A stretch of DNA of 64,000 bases, from assembly GCA_045649025.1 (NCBI GenBank), contig JAZRPB010000006.1, forward strand, positions 124,001-188,000, written 5' to 3'. The notes beneath the pieces are model-generated. The model was not told the DNA's origin and ran no database searches. It saw only the letters and a list, made by a program, of their open reading frames with translations. The DNA comes from Ornithomonoglobus_A sp045649025. Lineage in GTDB: Bacteria > Bacillota > Clostridia > UBA1381. This document shows, in pieces, positions 8,663 through 17,493 of this stretch (position 1 is the stretch's first letter; each line of letters starts with the position of its first letter). The translations under genes and the position numbers were made by a program.

Positions 8663-8843
8663 GTTGCTTTTATTTTAGTAATAACTACCAATTTTGACTG
8701 GTTATATTTATTTGATTTGCAAGTATATTCTAAACTTTTATTTTTTTAAAATTATGCTTGATTTTTCATAAAAAAGGTAGTAAAATATTGATGATAATTA
8801 TAAAATGGATTTTTATGTGGATTTTTTCAAAGGAGGGTATTAA

Positions 8844-10115
8844 ATGTCTTTTTTATCGGTTTTGAGTATCATATTGCAGATATTCTCGGTTAGTATTGGA
8901 ATGTATTATTTCTTTATAGGCTTAAGCGGCTTTATTAAAAAACACGATACAGCCAAGAAAATATCAGATAAGCTTCATCGCTATGCATTAATAGTTTCCG
9001 CACACAACGAACAGGCGGTTATAGCTAATATGGTAGAATCGTTAAAACAAATGGACTACCCAAAGGAATACTATGATATTTATGTAATTGCAGACAACTG
9101 CACCGATAACACCGCCGACGAGGCAAAGCGTGCAGGCGCAATTGTTTATGAAAGATTCGACGAAACAAAACGTGGCAAGGGCTTTGCACTTGAATGGATA
9201 TTTGAAAAGCTGTTTAATATGGGCGATAAATATGATTATATATCAATATTTGATGCCGACAACCTTGTAGACCCTGGCTTTTTAAAGGCAATGAACGAAA
9301 AAGCAAACCAAGGCTTTAAAGTGGTACAGGGCTTTTTAGACAGTAAAAATCCATATGATTCGTGGATTAGTGCCTCATATTCTTTCTGCTTCTGGTGCGT
9401 AAACAGAATATTCCAACAGGCAAGATATAATCTTGGATTATGCTGCGAGCTTTCGGGAACAGGCTTTATAATTGCACTTGATACATTAAAGAAGCTTGGT
9501 TGGGGTGCAACGTGTCTTACAGAGGATATGGAATTTACAATGAAGCTTTGTCTTAACGATGAAAAGGTCGCCTTTGCATATGATGCAAAGATATACGACG
9601 AAAAGCCTCTTACACTTATGCAGTCCTGGAAGCAAAGAAAAAGATGGATGCAAGGTCACTGCGATGTTGCTTCAAGATATTTCTGGAAGCTTATGAAAAA
9701 GGGAATTACCGAAGGCAAGCTTTCGTGCATAGACTGTGCAACATACCTTGTTCAGCCAATAAGAATTATAACAATGGGTATAATCACATTCTTTGCATAT
9801 GCACAAACCTTCTACCCCGACGGTAACTTTGGCTATTGGCAGTTAAACTACTTATTCGACACACCAATAATATGGAGTATAATTTCAATTACACAGCTTT
9901 GCTACACTCCTTTTGTTATATGGTATGAACGTCGTGAATTTAAGCCATCTATGATTTTATATTATCTTGGCTATATTGTATATAACTTTACCTGGGTACC
10001 GATTGCAATAGCAGGTATGATAGATAAAAATAAGACCGAATGGTCACACACTGCTCACACAAGAACAATCAGCATAGAGGAAATGGATAAATTAAAGAGC
10101 AGAAATAAAGCATAA
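8844..10115 (+). CDS. membrane family 2 glycosyltransferase
   Basis: A 423-residue processive-type GT2 enzyme. An N-terminal membrane helix (about 5-27) precedes the catalytic domain, which holds ADNCTDNTADEA, FDADNLVDPG, the acceptor-site TEDMEF and the QRKRW motif of processive synthases. Two to three C-terminal membrane helices follow residue about 290. Relatives make or modify extracellular polysaccharide; the sugar cannot be told from sequence. RBS AAAGGAGGG lies before the ATG. It stands alone with its own terminator. Confidence 0.85.
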   Translation: MSFLSVLSIILQIFSVSIGMYYFFIGLSGFIKKHDTAKKISDKLHRYALIVSAHNEQAVIANMVESLKQMDYPKEYYDIYVIADNCTDNTADEAKRAGAIVYERFDETKRGKGFALEWIFEKLFNMGDKYDYISIFDADNLVDPGFLKAMNEKANQGFKVVQGFLDSKNPYDSWISASYSFCFWCVNRIFQQARYNLGLCCELSGTGFIIALDTLKKLGWGATCLTEDMEFTMKLCLNDEKVAFAYDAKIYDEKPLTLMQSWKQRKRWMQGHCDVASRYFWKLMKKGITEGKLSCIDCATYLVQPIRIITMGIITFFAYAQTFYPDGNFGYWQLNYLFDTPIIWSIISITQLCYTPFVIWYERREFKPSMILYYLGYIVYNFTWVPIAIAGMIDKNKTEWSHTAHTRTISIEEMDKLKSRNKA

Positions 10116-10130
10116 CAAAAAAACATAAAA

Positions 10131-10162
10131 GACGGTGTAAAAATTTACACCGTCTTTTTTTT
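10131..10162 (+). terminator. intrinsic terminator of the GT2 gene
   Basis: GACGGTGTAAA (10131-10141) pairs with TTTACACCGTC (10144-10154), followed by eight T residues. Repeat copy B starts at the next base. Confidence 0.9.
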
Positions 10163-10417
10163 GGGGGATTGGAAAAAAAGATGCAGAATGAACAAACCGA
10201 ACCAAAAGCAAAGCGAATGCTTTGTTTTTGGGTTACCCGAAGGCGTACGGGTTGTACGTCGAGTGGTGAGGTTTGTTTGTAGCAAAAAGGCTTAAAAATT
10301 AGAAAAATTAAATAATAACAAATTTTTGCGTGTTTTATATCTTTTTATAATAAACAATCAATTTGTATTTAATGTATTTACTGACTTTTTGCGGTCTGCG
10401 CTTTTTTAACATCCCCC
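10163..10417 (+). repeat. dispersed structured element, copy B
   Basis: A full copy in plus orientation, near-identical to copy A. Visible stems: the ends (GGGGGAT/ATCCCCC, A7G/CT6, GCAGA/TCTGC); AACAAACC 10191-10198 with GGTTTGTT 10270-10277; CCAAAAGCAAAG 10202-10213 with CTTTGTTTTTGG 10220-10231; and GGCGTAC 10242-10248 with GTACGTC 10254-10260. GGGTTACCC at 10230-10238 can form a competing hairpin. Its 3' end is 3 nt from the stop codon of the yfcE-like gene, which points toward it. Confidence 0.85.
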
Positions 10418-10420
10418 CTT

Positions 10421-10900
10421 TTATAATTTACAATTTCTTATATTGATTTTATCGCCATCAATTTCACACACAGAATATGTGCGTGAATATTTAACAGAGC
10501 CTGGGTTTACAACGTGCATTGTGTTATATAGGCCCACATACGGAATATGTGTATGTCCAAACACCACCACATCTGCACACTTTTGTTCACCAGATTGTGA
10601 TATTGTCAGGTAATTACTGTACACTTCATTTTTAACATTATATTGATGTCCGTGTGCAATAAGAAAACGTTTGCCAAAAATCTCCACAAGCCTCTCATCA
10701 GGTGCATAGGATGAGTGAAAATCACAATTACCCGATACATAATACACAGGTATATGTGTAAATATCGCTTCAAGCGTTTCGGCATCTCTTGCATGGTCGC
10801 CCGCATGAATGATTGCGTCTACTTCCTTGGTTTGCTGTATAATTTCTATCATTTCATCGGTGTTGGAATGTGAATCCGAAAAAAACAAAATTTTTCTCAT
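10421..10900 (-). CDS. YfcE/MJ0936-family metallophosphoesterase
   Basis: A 159-residue calcineurin-like phosphoesterase. Metal-binding motifs in order are FFSDSHSN (D8, H10), HAGDHARD, SGNCD, and the late pair AHGHQYN and FGHTHIP. Enzymes of this family hydrolyse phosphodiesters in vitro, and the natural substrate is unknown. One base separates it from the upstream PHP phosphatase, so the two form an operon. Confidence 0.9.
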   Translation of the reverse strand: MRKILFFSDSHSNTDEMIEIIQQTKEVDAIIHAGDHARDAETLEAIFTHIPVYYVSGNCDFHSSYAPDERLVEIFGKRFLIAHGHQYNVKNEVYSNYLTISQSGEQKCADVVVFGHTHIPYVGLYNTMHVVNPGSVKYSRTYSVCEIDGDKINIRNCKL

Positions 10901-10901
10901 T

Positions 10902-11666
10902 TTATTCTCCTATTTCAAGTTCCTTTAGCGGTGTAAAACCAAATTTTGACGCATACTCAACCGCTTTTTTCTCGACTTCTTTATTATTTAATGCTTTGGG
11001 GCTATGAGCATCACATCCTAAAACAACATCATTACCCACTTTTTTTGCTATTTCCCAAAACGCATCAAACGGATAACGTCTGTTATCTGCCATTCCCAAA
11101 AGATTTATCTCGAGCGGAATATTTAATTCCTTTGCCTTTACACAGAGCTTTTCCATCTCCTGCTTATACAATACCAAATCCTCTTGGAAATATATTACAT
11201 CAGGATGTGCAAGATACAAAAACTCACCTGTTTCCATTGCCTCAATCGTCTGCTTAACGTATAGGATAAGGTCATCTGCCGTTGTCATTGCATTATAGGT
11301 ATACGCACCGTTATACTCATCATTTAATGCATGCTGACCCAAAATAAGATAATCATAATCAAACTGCTTCAGAAAATTAATTGTTTCTTCAAAAAAGGTT
11401 GGATAATACTCCAATTCAAAGCCAGTGTATATTTTTATATCGTTTTTATACTCTTCTCTTAATTTAGCTATTTCCTTCACATACTGCTCGGTTTGGTGCG
11501 GTGTCATTCTAAAGGTGGAATAATAATCACCATCAAAAATGTAGGGTGAATGGTCGGAAAAGCCGAGAATTTTTTTGCCTGATTTTATTGCCTCTTCTAC
11601 ATATTCACACATTTCGCCTGTTGCATGATTACATCTTTTAGTGTGCGTATGATAATTTGCATACAT
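10902..11666 (-). CDS. PHP-domain histidinol-phosphatase family protein
   Basis: A 254-residue PHP-family phosphoesterase of the HisJ/HisK type. Metal-ligand motifs include NYHTHTKRCNHA (residues 4-15), GFSDHSPY, GFELEYYP, LGQHAL, AHPDVI and GCDAHSP. The family includes histidinol-phosphate phosphatase, but no other histidine gene is nearby, so the substrate is uncertain. It overlaps the operon of the YfcE-like gene downstream. Confidence 0.85.
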   Translation of the reverse strand: MYANYHTHTKRCNHATGEMCEYVEEAIKSGKKILGFSDHSPYIFDGDYYSTFRMTPHQTEQYVKEIAKLREEYKNDIKIYTGFELEYYPTFFEETINFLKQFDYDYLILGQHALNDEYNGAYTYNAMTTADDLILYVKQTIEAMETGEFLYLAHPDVIYFQEDLVLYKQEMEKLCVKAKELNIPLEINLLGMADNRRYPFDAFWEIAKKVGNDVVLGCDAHSPKALNNKEVEKKAVEYASKFGFTPLKELEIGE

Positions 11667-11726
11667 ACTATCCCTCCTACATAAAGGGGAATGTAAAATA
11701 ATTCTACATTCCCCATCTCGTTTTTA

Positions 11727-12692
11727 TTAATCCTCTTTTTCAGCCTTTTGTGCAGCAAGATACTCCTCATATGAAGCATATTGAGCCTTATGCTGTTGTG
11801 GCTTAAAGTCTGCCTTATATGTTGTTGTGTAGCTGCCTCTCTTTTCAGCTTGTTCGCTCAAATCCTCGTCAGTTACAACGGATACGTCTTCCTTTTTAGT
11901 ATAAGACTTTTTCCTTGAATCGTAGCTGTTTTTAGACTTTCTGGGCCTTGGGTTTTTAGGAGCAATAACAACCTTTCTGTATGGCTCCTGACCAATTGAA
12001 TAAGTTGTAACCTCCTCGCTCGACTGCAAGGCTGCGTGAATTATTCTTCTTTCATACGGATTCATAGGCTCAAGTGTGAACTTTCTTCCTGTATATGCAA
12101 CCTTTGAAGCAAGTCTTTGAGCAAGTGCCAAAAGTGCCTCTGTTCTCTTTTCACGGTAGTTTTCTGTGTCGAGAGTAACCTTTATATAGCTATCTGATTT
12201 CTTATTAACAACAAGTGATGTTAAGTATTGCAATGCATCAAGAGTATCGCCTCTTTTACCTATAACAATACCAATATTCTCACCATCAAGATGCACAAGC
12301 AATGTATCCTCATTTTCAACCGATACATTTATCTTTACATCTATTGCCATTGCCTCGAAAATTTCACTCAAGAACTTTGTGGCAATTTCTGTTGCAAGTG
12401 CTGCCACTTCCTCGGTAAGCGGCTTTACTTCTTTTCTTTCACGTGGCTTCGGCTTGTTGTTTTCTTCGTTAGTTTTCTCTTCTTTTGCGGCTGTTTTTTT
12501 AGCACTTACCGACTTTGCAGCCTTCTTTTCCTGTTTTAGAGTTACTTCAACAACCGCATCCTTTGCACCAAGTCCCAAAAAGCCTTTAGTGCCCTCATCA
12601 ATTACTTTAACCTCTACTTTATCTCTTGTAACACCCATTTCAGCAAGAGCTAAATCAATGGCTGTTTCAACGTTTTTTGCTCTTTTTTCCAT
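11727..12692 (-). CDS. jag: RNA-binding protein KhpB/Jag
   Basis: A 321-residue protein with an N-terminal Jag_N domain (KRAKNVETAIDLALAEMGV... GFLGLGAKDAVVEV), a charged linker (about 65-95), a KH domain (VIGKRGDTLDALQYLTSLVVNK) and an R3H domain (EPMNPYERRIIHAALQ). With KhpA it binds RNA and links to cell elongation in Gram-positives. The start has GAAAGGA upstream, inside yidC, and the two genes overlap by 26 bp, implying coupled translation. A basic, low-complexity tail follows R3H. Confidence 0.95.
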   Translation of the reverse strand: MEKRAKNVETAIDLALAEMGVTRDKVEVKVIDEGTKGFLGLGAKDAVVEVTLKQEKKAAKSVSAKKTAAKEEKTNEENNKPKPRERKEVKPLTEEVAALATEIATKFLSEIFEAMAIDVKINVSVENEDTLLVHLDGENIGIVIGKRGDTLDALQYLTSLVVNKKSDSYIKVTLDTENYREKRTEALLALAQRLASKVAYTGRKFTLEPMNPYERRIIHAALQSSEEVTTYSIGQEPYRKVVIAPKNPRPRKSKNSYDSRKKSYTKKEDVSVVTDEDLSEQAEKRGSYTTTYKADFKPQQHKAQYASYEEYLAAQKAEKED

Positions 12693-13617
12693 GAAGCTGT
12701 TTCCTTTCAGGAATTTTTATTTCAAATTCCGACTCACTCTTTTTTAAAATATAATTTAATACAAGCTGTTGTATTACCTGCATAACAGATGATATTATCC
12801 AATACAAGCCTATACCCGACGGCAATGTGAATGTGAATATAGCCGTTGTAATAGGCATCATATACATCATAGTTTTAGACATCTGTGCTGCTTGTCCCTG
12901 TTGTTGATTAGGGTTTTGTCCTGATTGTATTTGTGTGATTTTCATACTCAACATTGATGTAACAACCGCCAATATCGGTATTAGAAGCATTGCATAAACA
13001 CCAGGCTTTGAAAAATCAAGTCGCATAATGTAATCCGTCACAATTGATGGGGTATTTGACAAATCAAGTCCCAAAAAGTTGAAATTAATTGCCCAAGGGT
13101 CTGACACACCGTTTATTTTCTGTGCCCACGTTGACAATTGAATTTGCGACATATTGGCCAACTGCTCTTCTGTATATTGAGCAAGCTTGCCAATGTATGG
13201 TGCCATTGCATCTCGCAGCATATACACCTTGTCAATTACAGCCTGACTCATCCAATCCACACCATACAGATATGATAACGGTTTTTGAATTACCTGATAA
13301 AGACCTATTAAAATAGGCATCTGAATAAGTGTGGGAAGACATCCGCCTGTCATTGATATATTGTTTTCCTTGTATAGCTTCATCATCTCTCTTTGAAGCT
13401 TTTCCTGGTCATTCTTATATTTTTCCTGCAACTGTGCCAACACAGGTTGGATTTTTTGTTGCTTTCTCATCGACTTTTGAGATTTAATGTTAAGCGGTAA
13501 CAAGATAAGCTTAACTATTATTGTGAATATAATAATAGAAAGACCATAGTTCGCTACCAGATTATAGATTTGCTCTATTATCCAGCCAAGCGGACGAGTT
13601 ATAAGATATTCAAACAT
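12667..13617 (-). CDS. yidC: YidC/Oxa1 membrane protein insertase
   Basis: A Sec-associated insertase for membrane proteins. An in-frame ATG exists at 13635, but GGAGG lies inside that extension, 6 nt before the ATG at 13617, which is therefore the start (316 residues). Membrane segments begin at IIIFTIIVKLILLPL (with KSQKSMRKQQKIQP after it), then GGCLPTLIQMPILIGLYQVI, MLLIPILAVVTSMLS, and a final pair near 240-285. It lacks the large proteobacterial periplasmic domain. The basic tail KKSKKR may contact ribosomes. Its 3' end overlaps jag. Confidence 0.95.
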   Translation of the reverse strand: MFEYLITRPLGWIIEQIYNLVANYGLSIIIFTIIVKLILLPLNIKSQKSMRKQQKIQPVLAQLQEKYKNDQEKLQREMMKLYKENNISMTGGCLPTLIQMPILIGLYQVIQKPLSYLYGVDWMSQAVIDKVYMLRDAMAPYIGKLAQYTEEQLANMSQIQLSTWAQKINGVSDPWAINFNFLGLDLSNTPSIVTDYIMRLDFSKPGVYAMLLIPILAVVTSMLSMKITQIQSGQNPNQQQGQAAQMSKTMMYMMPITTAIFTFTLPSGIGLYWIISSVMQVIQQLVLNYILKKSESEFEIKIPERKQLHGKKSKKR

Positions 13618-13684
13618 ATTAGTCCTCCACGCCAAATTAATTGGCTAAAATTGTAGCATTAAATGCCATTTTTTGTTGCATTTA

Positions 13685-13897
13685 TTAAGGCACAGGGTCA
13701 TAACCGCCTTTATGTAGGGGATGACACTTCAAAATACGTTTTACGGCAAGATATGTGCCTTTTATTGCACCATATTTCTCTATTGCCTGCAAAGCATATT
13801 GAGAACAAGTGGGAGTAAATCTGCAACACGCTCCCCCTTTATATGGTGATATGGAGTGTCTGTAAAACTTAATTAACCATATAAGTATTTTTTTCAT
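13685..13897 (-). CDS. yidD: membrane protein insertion efficiency factor
   Basis: A 70-residue YidD with the hallmark CRFTPTCSQYALQAIEKYG and GYDPVP ending, preceded by the amphipathic ILIWLIKFYRHSISP. Its ATG overlaps the rnpA stop as ATGA, so translation is coupled. It lies between rnpA and yidC, the standard order. Confidence 0.95.
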   Translation of the reverse strand: MKKILIWLIKFYRHSISPYKGGACCRFTPTCSQYALQAIEKYGAIKGTYLAVKRILKCHPLHKGGYDPVP

Positions 13898-14241
13898 TCT
13901 TCAATCAATCCTAAACCTTTTACGGAATATTCAATATCACGTTCTATTTGCTGCTTTGTTTTGTCGGCCGCTCTTGTTCTTGCCACTAAAACGAAATCGT
14001 ATCCAACAGGGATTTTGGCATCTAAATCACGCCAGCTCTCCCTCATAAGTCTTTTAATTCGATTTCTTTTAACCGCCTTACCAACAGATGATGAAACTGT
14101 AAGTCCCAATCTGTTTATTTGTCGTTTTGTTTTTAGTGCATACACAACAACATATCCGCCAACAGAGCTTTTTCCACGCTTATAAACGCGTCTGAAATCG
14201 CCGTTTAGCTTTAAGCTGACTGTTTTATTTGTTATCTTCAT
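13894..14241 (-). CDS. rnpA: ribonuclease P protein component
   Basis: The protein subunit of RNase P, which matures tRNA 5' ends. A longer frame from a TTG at 14289 exists, but family alignment points to the ATG at 14241 (MKITNKTVSLKLNGDFRRVYKRGKS), giving 115 residues. The RNR signature is VGKAVKRNRIKRLMRESWR. No clear Shine-Dalgarno precedes this ATG; the gene follows rpmH by about 50 bp. Confidence 0.92.
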   Translation of the reverse strand: MKITNKTVSLKLNGDFRRVYKRGKSSVGGYVVVYALKTKRQINRLGLTVSSSVGKAVKRNRIKRLMRESWRDLDAKIPVGYDFVLVARTRAADKTKQQIERDIEYSVKGLGLIEE

Positions 14242-14292
14242 AATGTTAAAAAAGGCAAAAAGCAATAATACTTTCTGCCCATATAACAAAGC

Positions 14293-14427
14293 TTATGCAG
14301 TTAAAGACTTTCTGCCTTTTCTTCTTCTTGAAGACAAAATTCTTCTGCCCGACTTTGTAGCCATTCTTTTTCTGAAGCCGTGCTCTTTAGCTCTTTGACG
14401 CTTCTTTGGTTGAAATGTTCTTTTCAT
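14293..14427 (-). CDS. rpmH: 50S ribosomal protein L34
   Basis: A 44-residue protein read directly from the sequence: MKRTFQPKKRQRAKEHG at the start and KGRKSLTA at the end, the standard L34 form. RBS AGGAGGTG lies 10 nt before the ATG. It is the first gene of rpmH-rnpA-yidD-yidC-jag and has a strong promoter. In most bacteria dnaA and oriC lie upstream; here nadE is found instead. Confidence 0.97.
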   Translation of the reverse strand: MKRTFQPKKRQRAKEHGFRKRMATKSGRRILSSRRRKGRKSLTA

Positions 14428-14506
14428 ATTACTTTGCACCTCCTGTTAATCTAACAATCCAAATTGACTGTCTTTAATACAATTCTTAAATCCAGACACC
14501 TCTCCT

Positions 14507-14535
14507 ATTATACCCTTTATATTACATTTTGTCAA
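14507..14535 (-). promoter_or_regulatory. sigma-A promoter of the rpmH operon
   Basis: On the minus strand TTGACA (14535-14530) and TATAAT (14512-14507) match consensus with a 17-bp spacer. The start would be near 14500, about 73 nt before rpmH. No TTATCCACA DnaA boxes were seen in this gap. Confidence 0.9.
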
Positions 14536-14587
14536 GTCTTTTTGCAATTTTTTCTTGAATTATTACAAATTTTTCATTTAATAAAAC

Positions 14588-14616
14588 TTGACAACAAAAT
14601 AAAAATACGATATTAT
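14588..14616 (+). promoter_or_regulatory. sigma-A promoter of nadE
   Basis: TTGACA (14588-14593) and TATTAT (14611-14616) with a 17-bp spacer. RBS and ATG follow at 14636-14651. Confidence 0.85.
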
Positions 14617-14648
14617 GGTAATAATATAATTATTTAGGGAGATTAAAT

Positions 14649-15383
14649 ATGTTTAATGTAAAAAAAACAACTGAAGATGTGGTAAATTGGATAAAGGACT
14701 TTTTTGAAGAAAACGGAAAGGGCTGTAATGCTGTGGTTGGCATTTCGGGAGGAAAGGACAGCTCCGTTGCGGCGGCTCTTTGTGTTGAAGCTTTGGGAAA
14801 AGAGCGTGTTATTGGTGTTTTAATGCCCTGCGGCGAGCAAGCAGACATCGACTGTGCAAAACAGCTTGTTGCACATTTGGGTATAAAAAACTATACTGTT
14901 AATATTAAAGAAGCAGTTGACGGACTTTTAAAAAATTTACCATCAGGCTTTGAAATAACACCACAAACCACAACAAATATTCCCCCAAGAATACGTATGA
15001 CCACTCTTTACGCAATAAGCCAGAGCAATAACGGACGTGTTGTTAATACCTGCAATCTGTCGGAGGATTGGGTTGGATACTCAACAAGATATGGTGATGC
15101 GGCAGGCGATTTCTCGCCGCTATCTCATCTTACAGTTACTGAAATTAAGCAGATTGGTCACTATTTAAAGCTTCCCGCCGAATTGGTGGATAAAGTCCCC
15201 ATCGACGGTCTTTGCGGTAAAACTGACGAGGAAAATCTTGGATTTACCTATGCAATGCTCGATAAATATATACGCACAGGCGTATGTGAGGATGAGGAAA
15301 TCAAGAAAATAATAGATAAAAAACACGCAATGAATTTGTTTAAGCTGCAGTTAATGCCAAGCTTTGAATATACACCCGAATAA
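14649..15383 (+). CDS. nadE: NAD(+) synthase, NH3-dependent
   Basis: A 244-residue NadE that amidates deamido-NAD with ammonia. The PP-loop SGGKDSSVAAALC lies near residues 33-45, with NTCNLSEDWVGYSTRYGDAAGDFSPL split across the active site, then PSAELWxGQ-like elements replaced by KLPAELVDKVP. There is no glutaminase domain, so free ammonia is the donor. RBS TTAGGGAG. birA follows after 48 bp. Confidence 0.94.
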   Translation: MFNVKKTTEDVVNWIKDFFEENGKGCNAVVGISGGKDSSVAAALCVEALGKERVIGVLMPCGEQADIDCAKQLVAHLGIKNYTVNIKEAVDGLLKNLPSGFEITPQTTTNIPPRIRMTTLYAISQSNNGRVVNTCNLSEDWVGYSTRYGDAAGDFSPLSHLTVTEIKQIGHYLKLPAELVDKVPIDGLCGKTDEENLGFTYAMLDKYIRTGVCEDEEIKKIIDKKHAMNLFKLQLMPSFEYTPE

Positions 15384-15431
15384 AAACCGTGAATCTGCTT
15401 TTTGCGTATTTGAAAGGAACTGACTGCAAAT

Positions 15432-16199
15432 ATGGAAAATAAAATAAAAGACGGTCTTAAAACTGACTTTATAGGTCAAAATATCGTATACGTTGAAGAA
15501 ACCGCATCAACCAACACTCTTGCAAAAAACGACACCGACTGCGTTGACGGCACTGTTTTTATTGCAAATTCACAAACTGCAGGCAAAGGCAGAATGGGAC
15601 GTGAATGGCAATCGCAAAAGGACGTTGGAATATGGATGAGTATTTTATTAAAGCCACAGATTTGTGCTGATGACATTTCCAAAATAACACTTGTTGCAGG
15701 AATAGCCATATGCAAAGCAATAGGATACGGTGCAAAAATAAAATACCCCAACGACATTGTTATAGGAACAAAAAAAGTGTGCGGTATATTAACCGAGCTA
15801 AAGCAAGATAAAAATGGTTTAAATAACGTCATTTGCGGAATTGGTGTGAATGTTAATCAAACTCAATTTAACGGCGAGCTTTCCAATAAGGCAACCTCGT
15901 TATATGAAACAACCAAAACAAAGCACAACAGAGCCTTGATTACGCAAAAACTGTTAGAAGAATTTGAAAAAGCATACATCAACTTTTTAAAATACGGTTT
16001 TGCGTCGGTTGCTGATGAATACAAAAGTAACTGCATCAATATAGGCAGAGAAATAAAAGCAATATATAACAACAACGAAATAATCGGTAAATGCACAGAT
16101 ATTACCGAAAACGGTGAAATAGTAATAGATACAAATGGTACTCTTATAAAAATAAGTTCGGGAGAGGTTAGTGTAAGAGGTATTTACGGATATGTTTAA
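15432..16199 (+). CDS. birA: biotin--[acetyl-CoA-carboxylase] ligase, no HTH domain
   Basis: A 255-residue biotin-protein ligase. Catalytic motifs: EETASTNTLAKN, SQTAGKGRMGREWQS (the GRGRxGR biotinyl-AMP loop with K in place of the first R), KYPNDIVIGTKKVCGILTE and GIGVNVNQ. A C-terminal SH3-like part ends the protein. The N-terminal winged helix of repressor-type BirA is absent, so it should not act as a transcription factor. It is probably cotranscribed with nadE. Confidence 0.93.
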   Translation: MENKIKDGLKTDFIGQNIVYVEETASTNTLAKNDTDCVDGTVFIANSQTAGKGRMGREWQSQKDVGIWMSILLKPQICADDISKITLVAGIAICKAIGYGAKIKYPNDIVIGTKKVCGILTELKQDKNGLNNVICGIGVNVNQTQFNGELSNKATSLYETTKTKHNRALITQKLLEEFEKAYINFLKYGFASVADEYKSNCINIGREIKAIYNNNEIIGKCTDITENGEIVIDTNGTLIKISSGEVSVRGIYGYV

Positions 16200-16201
16200 A
16201 A

Positions 16202-16260
16202 CGGAACGACACATAGGTCGTTCCCTACGATGCGGACCGTCGAGGACGCCGGTCCCTACA
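16202..16260. repeat. double-hairpin intergenic repeat
   Basis: GC-rich sequence unlike its surroundings. GGAACGAC (16203-16210) pairs with GTCGTTCC (16217-16224). GGACCG (16234-16239) pairs with CGGTCC (16250-16255), each flanked by CCCTAC. Such CCCTAC-bordered short repeats occur in many gut Clostridia, from memory. No second copy is present in this window. Confidence 0.55.
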
Positions 16261-16262
16261 AC

Positions 16263-16299
16263 AAAAGGCAGAAACGAAAATCATTCGTTTCTGCCTTTT
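16263..16299. terminator. bidirectional intrinsic terminator
   Basis: A 16-bp perfect stem (AAAAGGCAGAAACGAA and its complement) with a 5-nt loop lies between the convergent birA and ychF genes. Confidence 0.88.
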
Positions 16300-16319
16300 G
16301 GATTATTGTGACATATTTT

Positions 16320-17414
16320 TTATACGTTAAATCTGAATAATACTATATCTCCGTCCTTCATAACGTATTCCTTACCTTCGCTGCGAACAAGACCTTTTTC
16401 CTTTGCCGCCGTCATTGAGCCGCATTCCATAAGGTCGTTAAAATGAACTACCTCTGCTCTTATGAAGCCTCTTTCAAAGTCGGTATGGATTTTACCCGCC
16501 GCTTGCGGAGCTTTTGTGCCGTTGGTTATTGTCCACGCTCTCACTTCAGGCTCGCCTGCGGTTAAGTAGCTTATAAGTCCCAATAATGAATAGCTTGCCT
16601 TTATAAGTCGGTCAAGTCCCGACTCACTCATATTAAGCTCCTCTAAAAACATTGCCCTTTCCTCGCCGTCAAGCTGTGATATTTCTTCCTCTATTCTTGC
16701 CGAAACAGGCATTACCTGTGAGTTTTCTTCTGCTGCATACTCTTTTACTCTGTTCACAAATTCGTTGTTTTCTATACCCTTTGCAAAATCATCCTCACCA
16801 ACATTTGCAGCATATATAACAGGCTTCATTGTTATAAGGAAAATATCCCTCATAATAGCCATTTCATCATCACTGTATTCAAGAGTACGTGCACACTTAC
16901 CTTCTTCAAGATGTGCTTTTACTTTTTCCAAAAGTGCCATTTCACTTGCAAGCGATTTGTCGCCCTTCATAGCCTTTGATGTTCTTGCAATACGTCTTTC
17001 TATCATTTCCAAATCGGAAAATACAAGCTCAAGATTAATTGTTTCAATATCTCTTATTGGGTCTATTGAGCCGTCAACGTGAGTAATATTTGAATCCTCA
17101 AAGCAACGCACCACGTGAACAATAGCATCGACCTCTCTTATGTGAGATAAGAACTTGTTGCCAAGCCCCTCACCCTTTGAGGCACCCTTAACAAGACCAG
17201 CAATATCCACGAATTCGATATATGCTCTTGTTACTTTTTTAGGGTTATACATTTTAGCAAGTGCGTCGATTCTTTCGTCGGGCACGTCAACTATACCCAC
17301 ATTCGGCTCAATTGTGCAAAACGGATAGTTTGCCGATTCTGCACCCGCCTGCGTTATTGCGTTAAATAAAGTAGACTTTCCTACGTTTGGAAGTCCCACT
17401 ATGCCAAGCTTCAT
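16320..17414 (-). CDS. ychF: redox-regulated ATPase YchF (Obg-like)
   Basis: A 364-residue Obg-family P-loop protein that prefers ATP. GIVGLPNVGKSTLFNA at the N-terminus is G1. DIAGLVKGAS is G3. The NKxD position reads AANVGEDD, the YchF hallmark for ATP use. A coiled-coil helix pair and a C-terminal TGS domain (RAWTITNGTKAPQAAGKIHTDFERGFIRAEV) follow. It stands alone between birA and mfd. Confidence 0.96.
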   Translation of the reverse strand: MKLGIVGLPNVGKSTLFNAITQAGAESANYPFCTIEPNVGIVDVPDERIDALAKMYNPKKVTRAYIEFVDIAGLVKGASKGEGLGNKFLSHIREVDAIVHVVRCFEDSNITHVDGSIDPIRDIETINLELVFSDLEMIERRIARTSKAMKGDKSLASEMALLEKVKAHLEEGKCARTLEYSDDEMAIMRDIFLITMKPVIYAANVGEDDFAKGIENNEFVNRVKEYAAEENSQVMPVSARIEEEISQLDGEERAMFLEELNMSESGLDRLIKASYSLLGLISYLTAGEPEVRAWTITNGTKAPQAAGKIHTDFERGFIRAEVVHFNDLMECGSMTAAKEKGLVRSEGKEYVMKDGDIVLFRFNV

Positions 17415-17493
17415 AATTTATCATTCCTTTGTTTTATTTTATTATCGTAATACTTATACCATTGTACCACAATATTCTTATTTTGTAAATATT

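Noticed and set aside
8434..8749. Overlapping short frames on both strands at the 6S locus
   Set aside because: No ribosome binding site; the 6S rod structure explains the region better.
14428..14648. Possible oriC in the rpmH-nadE gap
   Set aside because: No DnaA boxes or AT-rich 13-mers in array; the gap is filled by two divergent consensus promoters.
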